Shown here piece after piece: positions 31,836 to 42,744 of a stretch of DNA of 64,000 nt (positions are counted from its first letter, which is position 1; each line of letters begins with the position of its first letter). Below the pieces are notes generated by a model. The model ran no database searches. It saw only the letters and a list, made by a program, of their open reading frames with translations, and was not told where the DNA came from. Source of the stretch: Incurvaria masculella (Eukaryota; Arthropoda; Insecta; Lepidoptera; Incurvariidae); contig OX335649.1 of the NCBI GenBank assembly GCA_946894095.1, positions 14,402,001 to 14,466,000 of the forward strand. Direction: 5' to 3'. The translations under genes were made by a program, and so were the position numbers.

Positions 31836-32086
31836 AAACCCTTCGTATGTACTTGTATGAATAATTTCCGGTTGCGTAGTAGGCCCCTTCCGCAAATCCA
31901 TTGTACTATTTATTATTATGTATGTTGTGTAAGTACTACTTAAGTATTATTAAGGCGCCATTCATCCCACGCGACCAATTCCCATAGAAAAGTGACACGA
32001 CACGCATCTAAACGATGACCTATTTTTCTTCAATAAACTCGAAAACCAAAGTCTTCATGCAACGCCCTTTTTACTGTGGTCACATA

Positions 32087-32960
32087 CTCCAGGAACTTTA
32101 GCCTTAAATCAGCACTTAGAAAAACATTAAATCCGAAATGCATTTTTTTTTTCTCATAAACGTAGTATTTCATGTGGACGTGTGTACATTAAGTTTGCAA
32201 CATTTTGGGGGGTCCGGAAGATAGAAATAAAATGTGAAATATGTTAAAAAAATTATATCTCCTAAACAAATATTTAAAAATGTTATTTAAAAATGTTATA
32301 TGTTAGCTTATTTTAGGTGTAATATTACTATGAATTTGCAACAATTTCTTATTTACGGAACTGTGTAAATATATTTTTTTTGTACTATTTTCATAATATC
32401 TGCAAAGCAAATAAAGAAAATTTTATTTTATTTTCTAAAATAGGAAACTGACCGCAAACTCTATATTCTGTGAAATTTGTAAAATGTTGCAAATTTTAGA
32501 AGCACATTTTTTTTCATTTATAATTTTTACATTCACACAAAAGCTAAACAAAAAATTCGAAATACGTATAAAATCGTTCGTTGTTTAGTTTTTAAAGAAT
32601 TTAATTTAATTTTACATATTCTAGGAAGAAATGTAGAAATAGCAAGTTAGGTTCGCGGCATAGATTTTATTTTAGTAAAACCTTTTTTTTAAATACATTT
32701 CCGTAATTACAAAATTGTTGCAAATTCACAGTTACATTACGCCTTAAAAGACTTAACATATAATTTTTTTTTAATACCGTTTCTAAATATTTGTTTAGGA
32801 GATATCATTTTTTAAACATATTTCATATTTTATTTCTATCTTCCGGACCCCCCAAAATGTTGCAAACTTAATGTAAGCATATGAACATGAAATTATATAT
32901 TTCTGAGAGAAAAAAAATTCATTTCGGATTTCATGTGCTTCTCAAACCGTATCTATCCCG
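32087..32960. repeat. Large inverted repeat (two copies of one element, head to head)
   Basis: GCAACATTTTGGGGGGTCCGG with AAGATAGAAATAAAATGTGAA and ATATCTCCTAAACAAATATT (from about 32190) reappears inverted at 32780-32880 (AATATTTGTTTAGGAGATAT, CTTCCGGACCCCCCAAAATG). Arms of about 300 bp. A full single-orientation copy is at 43860-44370. Confidence 0.75.
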
Positions 32961-33295
32961 GTATAACAGTAGATAAATGCTGTGCGAGTGTCGGGTTTGT
33001 CACTTTAATGTTGGCGGAGCACTGCGGGTTCTGTAACTTTTAAAAACGTGATTTCGGTTCAGCACCGCGAAACTAGCTCAGAGCTCAATTACATCTAGAA
33101 AACGTTTATAAAATAACAATCTTACTCGCTGATAAGTTCGGTTAGGTTAGGTTGAAATAGATTGGATTGGACCAGGTTATCCTGTTTAAAATATTAAATT
33201 CCTTGTAACTTTATAACTTTATAACTTAAATTCTACAAATATTTCAACTTTCCTGATATATTTGCTTTATTTTAACTTTACTTTATCGCCATTGA
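32961..33295. other. Nothing recognised
   Basis: Short balanced stretch to 33100, then AT-rich. Confidence 0.35.
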
Positions 33296-33927
33296 GGCCG
33301 CAATATGTTTTGGCAAGCAGGCTGGTATCATATTTACGAAAATTTTAATTACAAAACGACTCCTGGCTAAAAGTAAACCACGACCGCTGAAGTAAAAAAT
33401 CTAACAAAATGTCTGATCTGTCTGATGACTAAGATGTATACATTTAACGTGAGTAATCCACCTCCAAAGTTATTGTATAAAACACGCGAAAAATTAGAAC
33501 TTTCAGACCTTATAACTTAGAAACCAAATACAATTGTACAATGCCAACGGTCATCAGACATCTATTTCGATCAAATAAAGTTATTTTGAGTAAAATTTTG
33601 GATCTCTAACAATAAATATGGGCGTGATCTTCTTTCCCGGTTTGTATGGGGTAGATGTATTCAAATGATTAGTAAACTACGTTTGTATGGGAGGCGAAAT
33701 TTACTGATGCTTACGGACCCACCTTTAGCCCCGGTTGCACGAAGAGACGGCCGAGTTAATCAATGTTCAAACACGTCACTTTTAGTGATCCGCATAGAGT
33801 TCCTTCCATACAGTCCACCTAAAGTGACGTGTTTGATCATTCTTTGACGTTGATTTTGATTTTTTGTCCTTTCGTGCACTCGGCCCTAAGGCCGCAATAT
33901 GTTTTGGCAAGCAGGCTGGTATCATAT
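33296..33927. other. Mosaic of MITE pieces flanked by a 38-bp direct repeat
   Basis: Identical 38-bp words (starting GGCCGCAATATGTTTTGG, ending GGCTGGTATCATAT) lie at 33296-33333 and 33890-33927. Between them, in order, are: a minus-strand piece of the TTAA-type MITE (33338-33655), an end of the hairpin MITE otherwise at 52815-53182 (33658-33727), and Harbinger-type MITE copy 3 (33728-33886). Confidence 0.8.
33728..33886 (+). mobile_element. Harbinger-type MITE, copy 3
   Basis: GCCCCGGTTGCACGAAGAG to TTTCGTGCACTCGGCCC, flanked by TTA (33725-33727) and TAA (33887-33889). Shares the CACGTCACTTTTAGTGATCC cassette with 14454-14595. Confidence 0.75.
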
Positions 33928-35514
33928 GCGTCTTAATACAGGAATACCCCGCACCGACTCGATATGGTACTTAATTCCAATGCCCTCGGTTCTGTTGGAA
34001 GTGAACGAACTGCACAGTTTTCGCGGCACAATGCCGGTCTTGCCGGAAGTTTATTGAACTGATTCGTCATTGCTCTAACCGCATCCACCGTAACCGGACG
34101 CACCTACCTATCTAGGTACCATCAACGTGGTCTCTCGATACATTTACGTATCGCACTGGCGGTATAGATCAAGTCCATATCATGTTTTGGTCATCAAACA
34201 TTTCTGAGAGTTCCCAACCGTTTACATGATCTTAATGTTTTGCTAGTTGTTTGAAATTTTTTAGATTCTAAAATAAATTGTCAAAATCTACGTATGGATG
34301 TTTTAATTTTTTTAATATGCCTTTGAATTTGAAAAAGATTGTCTAAAAATATTAGAAAAAGTTGTTTTTTTTTACCGAAAAATACAGATATTCATTTAAA
34401 AAACTTACGGACATACAATCAAGCTTTCTCAATTATTATAAAAAAAACTGACAACTTTTAGGGGTAGGGAAGCGTTAAGGCCCTGGTACTAGCCAAATCG
34501 CAAAGTTACGAGGCACCCCAAGTTAACTAACTAAGTCTGACGATTATAAGTGTCATTCTTACAATATATGATTCCTTGTCTATTAAGGCGCTAGGACTAG
34601 CCAACTACTCGCGCCATACAAATGCACTTTTTAACAAATGTAATAATATGTAGTGAAACGCTTCAGCAAATCCAAATAGAACTCCAGACTGATAATGGAT
34701 TGTTAATATTTTTTTATTCCATCATTTATTTAAATAATAATAAAAATAAAAAAGTTGATTTTTCTCATTAGAAATCTGAAAGTAATTCGATTTCTAGATA
34801 TAAGCAAAAACAGCATAATGCATAAACAAAAAATTCCATTTGCTTTTAGATTTCTACATTTAGTCAAAAAAGTTCGGAAATGGACACCGTTTCCGCAATG
34901 TATTTTGTATAGAAAAAGGAAACATACATTAACCTTTCTTTCTAGAATATGTAAACAAAATTATATTCTTTATCCTGTAAAGTTTTTAGAATGTTGCAAG
35001 TCTTAGAACAGTATTTTTTTTTAAATCCAAACTTTCTAATGCTATAAACGGTAAACAAAAAATCAGAAATAAGATTTCCGTCATTCAGTGTTAACATAAA
35101 TCAATTGTGAACATTTCCCTAATTTTGCAACATCGCAAGAAGTCTGGAACAAGGTTAAAAGAATTAAATCTGCAAGCGTTTTACAGGTGCCGCTCTCACA
35201 GGTGTATTTGTTGCGCAGCCATATGCAGACATTTATCAGTTGTAATTGTATGAGTGAGTAGGCAGCGGCACGGGGAGACGGACGGAGGACGCTATCGCCG
35301 GGTGGTGCGGGGCGGGAGGGGCACGTGCGTGCGACAGTTACATGTGTAGGTACTTTCGGGTATTACGTCTTGGAAGACGCAATATCCACGAATGGTATTT
35401 TAGATGGTTCGGACCCAGCCTAGCAGTATATTCTTACAGTAGTTATTTTACGGGGCTCTTTCTTTATTTCATATGTTCTTGCTTCACGGTCGAATAATAG
35501 ATATTTATTTTATT
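33928..35514. repeat. Unassigned, with dispersed-repeat pieces
   Basis: 34240-34480 matches 25140-25410. 34600-34700 (TAATAATATGTAGTGAAACG, TCAGCAAATCCAAATAGAAC) matches 44535-44600. 34850-35100 is a diverged relative of the 43860-44370 element. A GC-rich patch at 35255-35335 is unassigned. No gene. Confidence 0.5.
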
Positions 35515-35930
35515 TATTTAGCATGAGTGACCCTAGCGAGCCGTGCACATTTTATAACATAAATTAATTATCTTAGAGTTTATAATAAAAAATAATTATA
35601 AATACATTATCAAAATTCACAATACATTTTCAATACATAATCTGGTTCAATAAATGTCAATATTAAATTATTCTAAATTACAATTAAAATTATTGAAAAA
35701 TTCTTCTATATTATAAAACGGGTTACTTAACAAATATTCTTTTAAATTAATAAAAAAATTGGTTATTGTTAAAAATTGTTTGATGGAAATAGGTAAATGA
35801 TTGTAAATTTTTACTCCAGTATAAAAAGATTAATTCTTAAACAATAAACATTTTGGGCCTTTTGGTCGAAAACTGTCGTTATTTGTTAAGTCATATATCT
35901 GCAATTCCTTTACTTTATCTAAGTATTAGT
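35515..35930 (-). pseudogene. LINE 3' end remnant
   Basis: The minus strand has an AAATAAATAAAATAAATA-type tail at about 35500-35520 and, upstream of it, reads TGVKIYNHLPISIKQFLTIT then LKEYLLSNPFYNIEEFF. This is the stereotyped C-terminus of L2/Daphne-like insect LINE ORF2 proteins. It is 5'-truncated near 35930, where the adjacent repeat begins. Confidence 0.65.
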
Positions 35931-35975
35931 TTTTCTTATATACTCCAATGCATATTATATTACAGTCATGATTTT

Positions 35976-36328
35976 TTAGGGTTCCGTACCCAAAGGGCGA
36001 AAACGGAACCCTATTACTAAGCCTCCGCTGTCCGTCCGTCCGTCCGTCCGTCCGTCCGTCCGTCCGTCCGTCCGTCCGTCCGTCCGTTCGTCCGTCCGTC
36101 CGTCCGTCTGTCACAGGGCTGTATCTCAGTAACCGTAACAGATAGACAGCTGAAATGTTCACAGAGTGTGTATTTATTTTGCCGCTATAACAACAAATAG
36201 GTAAAATTAAGAAATAATTAAAATTAAAGGGGGTCCCCATGCAAAAAACCTGAATTTTTTTTATACATTTTTTTACGATGGTACGGAACCCTTCGTGTGC
36301 GAGTCCGACTCGCACTTGGCCGGTTTTT
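35976..36328 (-). repeat. Lepidopteran dispersed repeat with expanded (CCGT)n
   Basis: Minus-strand copy of the 20696-21008 family. The (CCGT)n tract at 36031-36108 holds about 19 units, against about seven in the other copy. The long minus-strand frame through it (repeating Thr-Asp-Gly-Arg) is a by-product of the tetranucleotide array. Confidence 0.85.
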
Positions 36329-36429
36329 TATTTTACGAAAAGGGGTCGGCAACTTTCGTCATATTTTGCTCCACAAATAATTCGTATAACTTTCTATTGA
36401 AGGATGAGAATACTTTTTTTAACATTAGC

Positions 36430-36835
36430 GGCTAGTAGCCTAGTGGCGCGGGGACTGGCCTAGCGTACTAGAGGCCCGGGTTCAATGGGTTCAACTTGCA
36501 CCACTGTCTTTCTCTTTCAGAGTTTGATAAGTGCATTTCGTCACGAATGCGAGCTGCTCCATGGTTCGGAATCCATGTAAAACTGTAGGTCCCCTTCCCC
36601 TACTAGGTGGTAGGGTTTAAGCCCGCCCGGGTTGGTACCATCGCATTGGATGAAAAGATGCTCGAAGCGGCAATGAAAAATTGTCCGTGTTTTCCATCCA
36701 GTTCAATGTAGCTGTGCTCATAAAGGGAAGGTCCTGGCATGGCACCTAATTCCTTTGGGAATGTGGTGTATTGGGCTAATATCATAACGGTAGTTGTGTG
36801 GTATTAGCCATCCATGTCAGGTCGCATAAAAAAAA
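36430..36835 (+). repeat. Full-length SINE (type A head)
   Basis: A box TAGCCTAGTGG at 36436-36446, B-box-like GGTTCAATGGG at 36479-36489, middle ACGAATGCGAGCTGCTCC, then all body landmarks through GGTAGTTGTGTGGTATTAGC and a GTCGCATAAAAAAAAAA tail. The best-preserved copy in the window. Confidence 0.9.
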
Positions 36836-37019
36836 AAACAATTGTTTCCCCACACATCTATTCCGTACCTTAAAATCGATTCCATATAGCTAAAATAAAT
36901 TATTCTTAAAGTTGATATGTGCACAGTGTTTTTATTGATCTCATCGCATAACATGCACTGGCTATCTTCCATACATATCATAATATAACATACATATCAC
37001 ACTCCTTGGAAAAAGCTGC

Positions 37020-37406
37020 TTAAATTTTAATAAAGAGTTAGATGATAGTATAGTCTGTGATAATAGTCATAAAAAAATATGTAAGAATAGCTGTAAGTCC
37101 TTAATTTTAGATGTAACCGACATGAATGACCCACCTTATAAAGGTGGACTAAAGTTAGATAATAAGTTATACTTTAAGTTAGATGATAGTGTAGTCTGTG
37201 ATAATAGTACTAAAAAAATTTGTAAGAATATTCGTAGGCATCTAAATGTAGATGTGATCATCAATAATGACCCACCCTGTAAAGGTGGACTAAAGGTTAA
37301 TAATGAGTTGCATATTAGTATTTTCTGTCAAAATAATTATGAGACATTAAATGTAGATGAGAATAATAAGACTATTACAAAGCGCTTCCGAAACCATGTA
37401 GATTAG
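37020..37406 (+). pseudogene. LINE N-terminal region with 47-aa tandem repeat
   Basis: The frame open from before 37020 to TAG 37404 encodes two copies of a 47-residue unit. The first spans about 37032-37172 and the second 37176-37316. Conserved words are LDDSIVCDN / LDDSVVCDN, KKICKN, and NDPPYKGGLKLDNKL / NDPPCKGGLKVNNEL. It shares its frame with the endonuclease that follows, separated only by the stop, so it is either the N-terminus of ORF2 or the end of an ORF1. The unit is not recognised from any family; repeated Cys and Lys suggest a nucleic-acid-binding role, which is speculative. At DNA level each unit holds a small CCACC...GGTGG hairpin. Confidence 0.55.
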
Positions 37407-38621
37407 AATCCAAATCAAAAAGAGATTGTAATTTTTCATCAAAATGTACGAAGCATTAATACACCCTCAAAGTTGATTCATCTAGAGCTTATGCTAGGAC
37501 TGTCCAATATAGATGTTGTTTGTCTAACAGAGACATTTTTGAAAGAGCATAGCATAGCTATGACTGACATCCAAAACTATGTCATTGCCTCATCCTATTG
37601 TAGAAATAAATTTAATCAGGGAGGTTGTCTGATACTGCTAAAAAATACAATTCCTTTTAAGAAAAGAGAAGACATTGTGAAATTTTCCGTAGAAAAGACT
37701 TTTGAGATTTGTTGCATAGAATTATCATTCGCTATTGTTGTATGTGTTTATAGATCGCCAGATGGATGTATTGATCGCTACCTAAAAATCCTTGAAGAAG
37801 TACTGGAAAACATATGTAACCAAAGCAGAAAAAATATCTTTGTGTGTGGAGATTTTAATGTAAATTTTAATTGCGAATCAAGGCTCACCGACAAATTGTT
37901 AGATATATTTCAATCATTTTCGCTGCACAGAAAAGTTTACAAGCCAACTAGAGTGTCTTCTCTGTCCTCGACTTGCATTGACAATATCTTTACAAATGTA
38001 TCAGATTGCACTGTAGAAATAACCTCCTTAGTTGACTCAGACCATTATGGTCAAAAGCTGAACTTTAAATACAATGACCTTATGAAAACAAAAAATAAAA
38101 TTACCCAAACAAAAATTAGAAAGAGGAAATGGGACAACCAAAGTATTGTCAATTTTGTAAACCTAACAGACTCTCTGTTCAGATTTAATGATTACCATAA
38201 GGATGCAAACAGCAATTTTGTATTATTCTTTAAAAATCTGGTTATTGCAATTGACGCGCATATGCCATTTAAAACTGTAAATGTGTGTCTACAAGACTCG
38301 AAAAATATGTGGATCACCCCGGGCATCAGAGTTTCACGCGAGAAATTGTTCTGCCTTTACCGCAATAAGTATAATAGAAAAGATAACCAATTTGTTAATT
38401 ATGTCAAAACCTATTCTAATATATTTAAAAAGGTAACGTTGCAAGCTAAAAGAATACATCTTAGAATACTTAACTCCGATAACAAGGTGAAAACTACATG
38501 GAAAATAATAAAACAAGAAACTGGTTCTAATAAAATAAATATTGATAAGACTGAGAAAAATCCAAATAAGGAACATGTCAATAAATTTAACATTTTTTTA
38601 GTTCTATTGCAGATAAGTTAA
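37407..38621 (+). pseudogene. LINE APE-type endonuclease region
   Basis: Reading in frame after the TAG at 37404, an endonuclease of the exonuclease-endonuclease-phosphatase fold is clear: FHQNVRSINTPSKL (metal-binding Asn), DVVCLTETFL (catalytic Glu), VVCVYRSPDG, IFVCGDFNVNF (catalytic Asp, Asn) and SLVDSDHYGQ (terminal Ser-Asp-His). After it come linker residues with RKRKWDNQSIVNFVN and LRILNSDNKVKTTWKIIKQE, typical of the region before the polymerase. In living elements this enzyme nicks target DNA to prime reverse transcription. The frame ends at 38619-38621 because of a one-base change in the T-run at 38592-38599; the polymerase continues in another frame. Confidence 0.85.
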
Positions 38622-39445
38622 CATCAAACTTTAGCCCATCCATTAAAGAAGCAATGGACTACCTGAAGGCGTACACGCCACGAAGTAATGGTAAATTAAT
38701 TTTTAGGTACATAAGCAAACATGAAATATTAAAAACCATTAAATCACTAAAAACTAAGCATTCTGAAGATTTATGGGGATTATCAACCAAACTATTGAAA
38801 ATAATTCTACAGCACTTTGATGAACACTTATGTTACCTATTTAACCAATGCGTCTCAGAAGGAACCTTCCCAAGCACTCTTAAAGCTGCCAAAGTTTGCC
38901 CGATCCATAAAAAAGGATCGAAGAAGGACTTCAATAACTTTAGACCCATTTCTATACTACCATGTATCAGCAAAATCTTTGAAAAAATTATGTACAATAG
39001 ATTAATCAATTTTTTAAATAAAAATAATCTCATAAACCCTCAGCAATTCGGATTTCAAAAAAATAAGTCTACAGGAACTGCTATAGCCAACATGCTGACA
39101 TCAGTCTATTCAAGTCTTGACAAAAATATAGGTAGCTTAGGACTATTCTGTGACTTATCAAAAGCTTTCGACTGCGTCAATCATGAACTTCTACTATCAA
39201 AGCTTGAGCACTATGGCATTAGAGGAAACTCGCTAGATCTAATTCGTTCATATCTTACAGGCAGAATCCAATATACTCAGCTCCACGATGTTAGATCAGA
39301 AGCAGCTTCTGTGAACCGAGGAGTTCCCCAAGGCTCAATCTTAGGCCCACTTATATTTATTATCTACATAAATGATCTACCAGTATGTACTCTCAAAAAA
39401 ACCCATATCGTAATGTTTGCTGACGACACATCTCTTATTTTTTAG
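38600..39445 (+). pseudogene. LINE reverse transcriptase, N-terminal and palm
   Basis: The open frame (first ATG 38654) carries fingers and palm in order: KAAKVCPIHKKGSKKDFNNF, RPISILPCISKIFEKIMYN, QQFGFQKNKST, LFCDLSKAFDCVNHELLLSK (first catalytic Asp), VNRGVPQGSILGPLIFIIYI, and HIVMFADDTSLIF with the FADD catalytic box. The frame stops at TAG 39443-39445 directly after the box. The text resumes in the same frame, so this is a nonsense mutation and not a natural end. The FADD box and GVPQGSILGPL wording match L2/CR1/Daphne-like LINEs. Confidence 0.85.
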
Positions 39446-40264
39446 TATAATAGAAGGAATGGAGATACACTGAATATTGATCCCATCATTGAAAAATTAA
39501 ATAACTGGTTCCAAGTGAACCACCTCCTTCTTAATGCTGCAAAAACTAATTTTGTCCAATTCTCATTACGAAGATGTACTTCTAACGTCAAATAAAATAT
39601 AGGAGATACCGCTCTAACTTGTGTGCATGTAGTTAAGTTCCTTGGTTTGTACGTGGACATGGGTTTAAAATGGGACGCTCACATCAACCATATTGCAAAT
39701 AAATTGAATTCAGCAATTTACGCAATACGCAAAATTCGTACCCTATGTGGCGTCAAAGCTGCGAAAACAGTTTACCACTCTTATTTTCATAGTATTATGA
39801 CGTATGGACTTATGTTTTGGGGTAATGGTGCTACTTGGGAGCGCATTTTTAAATTACAAAAACGTGCGATGCGTGCCGTGCTAGGCATGAAACCAAGAGA
39901 TTCCTGCCGTGCCGCATTCTCGGAAAACGCTATACTTACGCTTCCAAGTGAGTATATATCACAGTGTCTCATGTATGCCCGGAACAATTTGGAAAACGCC
40001 CATTTTAACAAAGATTACCATGGCTACAACACTAGAGCCAAAGATCTAATAAGATTACCTCTAGTGAAGCGCAGTAAAACTTCTAAGAGCTTTATCTGCA
40101 ATAGCGTCAGGTTCTTCAATAAACTCCCGCCATGCATTGTTAAAAAAGAAATTAATAGTTTTAAACGGACAATCAGACAAATTCTTTTAAAGAAAGCTTA
40201 CTATAAAATTGACGATTTTTTAAAAGATGATAATATAATTAACACTGTATTCATAATGCCATAG
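39446..40264 (+). pseudogene. LINE ORF2, thumb and C-terminal region
   Basis: It continues the polymerase frame after TAG 39443 (KLNNWFQVNHLLLNAAKTNF), is cut again by TAA near 39593, and resumes as VKFLGLYVDMGLKWDAHINH, YHSYFHSIMTYGLMFWG, FKLQKRAMRAVLG, DYHGYNTRAKDLIRLP, FFNKLPPCI and FKRTIRQILLKKAYY, ending at TAG 40262-40264. These are the standard downstream blocks of L2/Daphne-type ORF2. About 130 bp of 3' UTR and the GAAAT-repeat tail follow. The catalytic residues elsewhere are unaltered; inactivation is by stops and the frameshift only. Confidence 0.8.
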
Positions 40265-40426
40265 AACTTTACAATTCGTATTAAGTAGGTAATGCTAAGA
40301 CTGTTTATTGATTATAATTTTATGTATGATTTATTGACGTGGCTAAGAGCTGCCTGTGGTGGCCATGCCGAAATAAATGAAATGAAATGAAATGAAGCGA
40401 CGTACTTGTTTAACACGAAATATTAT

Positions 40427-40576
40427 CCCTGTTACTAATAAACCTAGATCATCAGCTGAATCGTTATACAATGTTTTGTCCTTTGCATTGACAGGCAGTT
40501 TCTAATTCGATAGAAAGGGACAAAACATTGTATACCTATTCTGGATCTAGATGATCTGGAATTATTAGTAGCAGGG
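40427..40576. mobile_element. 150-bp MITE, CCCTG..CAGGG ends, TTAA-like flanks
   Basis: CCCTGTTACTAATAAACC on the left, TTATTAGTAGCAGGG on the right, with inner arms TACAATGTTTTGTCC / GGGACAAAACATTGTATA also inverted. Flanks TTAT and TTAA. CCCT termini with TTAA are piggyBac-like. Second, deleted copy at 29438-29556. Confidence 0.7.
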
Positions 40577-40707
40577 TTAATGTACATATTTACTGAAACT
40601 GCCTGGTTTAATATTTGTTCATAACGATATCTTAATCAAAATTTAAATATTTATACGATCGTTTTTGTTTGAGTCGGTATTGTAATGATTTTTTTAAAGA
40701 ACTATAA

Positions 40708-41120
40708 ATGGATGGCTAATACCAAACTGAACGTCAGATATTAGCCTAAAACACGACATGGGAACTAGGTGCCATACCAGGACTTTCCTTAAATTGCTCG
40801 GCTACATTGAACTGGATGGAAAACACGGTCAATTTTCATTGCCACTTCGATCATCGTTCATTCAATGCAATGGTACCAACCCGGACGGGATAAACCCTAC
40901 AACATAGTAAGTAAGAAAAGAAAGAAAAGAAAAGAAAAATACAGTTTATAAGTAAGTTAATAAGTAAGGAAGGGGACCTACAGTTTTACGTGGAATCCGA
41001 ACCACGGCCAGCCCTAATGGTCTAAAATGGTCACCCATCCAGAACCCAACCGCGCTCAAAGCTGCTTACCCAGCTTATAGAATCTCAAGGTGTCCCACCA
41101 CTGTGCTACCGAGGCTGACA
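40708..41120 (-). repeat. Full-length SINE (type B head)
   Basis: Minus strand: TGTCAGCCTCGGTAGCACAG, GGTTCTGGATGGGTGACCATT, GGCTGGCCGTGGTTCGGATTCC, a purine-rich insert (AAGAAAAG repeats, 40915-40945 on the plus strand), then the body from GTAGGGTTTATCCCGTCC to GGTATTAGCCATCC. Best type B copy in the window. Confidence 0.8.
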
Positions 41121-41204
41121 ATGATAAAAATCTCTTTATGGTGGCGTAGTTTGTCTTCGAAAGAGTATTTACTACTTCACGTTTCATGGTAGTTCGGATT
41201 AAAA

Positions 41205-41400
41205 TAAAACTGTAGGGGCTGTACTATCGCATTGAATTAACTACGGTCAAAGCGGCAATGAAAATAGACGATATTTTCCTTCCATTACAATGTAGCCATG
41301 AAATATAAGAAAGTTCCTGGCATGGCACCTCGTTCCTATATGTTGTTTTGGGCTAATATCATGACACTAGAGGTGATTATAGCTAAAGATGTCCACTTTT
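41205..41400 (+). repeat. SINE body
   Basis: GTACTATCGCATTGAATTAAC, CAAAGCGGCAATGAAAAT, TTACAATGTAGCCATG, AAAGTTCCTGGCATGGCACC, GGGCTAATATCATGAC. The 3' end is lost. Confidence 0.6.
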
Positions 41401-41469
41401 TTATTTTGTAATTTGCTGATTTTGTAAAATTTAAGTGGGGTTATAGTTTATTTAAAAATCTAGACTTAA

Positions 41470-41992
41470 GGTGGGCCTTCCCGCTCAACTCCCCATACAA
41501 ACGTGGAAAGAAGATCATGAGCATATTTCTTATCAGAGATCCAAAATAATACTCAAAATAGCTTTATTTGATCGAAATAGATGTCTGATGACTGTCGGGC
41601 ATTGTAAAATTTTGTTAGGTTTCTAAGTTATAAGGTCCGAAACTTCGAATTTTTTGTGCGTTTTATACAATAACTTTGGAGGTGGATTACTCAACGATTA
41701 ACTAAAAAACCTTAAAAAGATTAGTCATCTGACATGGCTTGTTTCATGAAGATTTATAACAAATTTGGTTTTTGTTAGATTTTTGACTACAACGATCGTA
41801 GTTTACTTTTAGCTATAAGTCGTTTTGTAATACAATTTTTCGTAAATCTTACCAAATCAAACACTATGCGCATTGTCTGCTTTGTGGATATGTTGCATCT
41901 GACTCATCACGGAGCCTGTCTTTTTCTGTGTAACAGAGAAGGTCCCAGAGCGCGATAAATCGGTTTTGTACCGTGCCCGTGAATGAGTTAGT
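41470..41992 (+). mobile_element. TTAA-type MITE, 3' terminus truncated
   Basis: Starts after TTAA 41466-41469 with GGTGGGCCTTCCCGCTCAAC and matches 31020-31561 through ACCGTGCCCGTGAATGAGTTAG. The last 25-30 bp, including the right terminal repeat, are missing. Confidence 0.75.
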
Positions 41993-42249
41993 TCCACATT
42001 CGTAAAGTAAGGCAATGTCTTTGATGTGTCCGTTGATTCTGCATTAATAACACATTTGTTGAACAAAGCGACGTATGTAATTTTAGTACTAAAATTTATA
42101 TTTTATTCAAATATTTGCTTATCCGTCCTGAAAGAAAATAATAATAATAAAGAGTTTACTTACACCCATTTTCACTACCATCAGCTACAAAAATCCCAAA
42201 GTTATCTTATGGTTACACCATGCGAATATGCAATCTAACTAAAAGTTAA

Positions 42250-42650
42250 TAGAAGTGTACAAAATGCTTACTGAGAAATACAACTGTGAAGCAATGAAGG
42301 AAATGTTCACACTCAATCATAACACTCACCTCCGTGGCCACACTCTAAAACTGAATAAAACAGAACACAAAACCAACACACGGAAGCACTTCATAACCAA
42401 CAGAGTGGTTGACGATTGGAACCAACTTCCAGAGGACATTATAAGTGCAAACAACACTAATCAATTTAAGAATCGTTTGGACGCTTATCTAAATAAATAC
42501 ATTTTTAAAATAAGCAACTAAGTGAACTGAAACCGATTAATTAAAAAAAAAAAATATTTTGTTAATATATCAATGAACTATGTACTCGATTTAGACACAT
42601 CAGCCTAGGCTGCCTGTCTAATATAAAATAAATAAATAAATAAATAAAAA
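42250..42650 (+). pseudogene. LINE 3' end: ORF2 C-terminus plus (AAAT)n tail
   Basis: The frame at 42255-42521 reads YKMLTEKYNCEAMKEMFTLN, HNTHLRGHTLKLNK, TNTRKHFITNRVVDDWNQLP and FKNRLDAYLNKY, the classic last 85 residues of CR1/Rex-type LINE ORF2, ending in a normal stop. About 100 bp of 3' UTR then leads to AAATAAATAAATAAATAAA (42626-42648). 5'-truncated just upstream of 42250. The frame is intact, so insertion may be fairly recent. There is no catalytic part. Confidence 0.8.
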
Positions 42651-42744
42651 GTAAGCTAACGAATTTCAGATAGCTGGAAATAGTGAAATCAGGGGTTAGT
42701 GGAGTGGCTGCTCTATAGACGGATACCCCCTTCTTCAGCCACTG

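Larger units (their letters stand above)
36990..40396 (+). mobile_element. Near-full-length APE-type LINE (L2/CR1/Daphne-like), inactive
   Basis: Order: N-terminal region with a 47-residue tandem repeat, endonuclease, reverse transcriptase, C-terminal region, short 3' UTR, and a tail GAAATAAATGAAATGAAATGAAATG ending near 40396. At least four lesions: TAG 37404-37406, a single-base frameshift in a T-run near 38592-38599, TAG 39443-39445 and TAA near 39593. The coding parts are described separately. The 5' limit is uncertain. Confidence 0.8.

Noticed and set aside
20900..36110. CRISPR-like array in the GACG/CCGT tracts
   Set aside because: Pure tetranucleotide repeats without spacers, in a eukaryotic context.
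35926..36315. 129-codon frame with many Thr-Asp-Gly-Arg repeats
   Set aside because: Produced by the (CCGT)n microsatellite inside a dispersed repeat.
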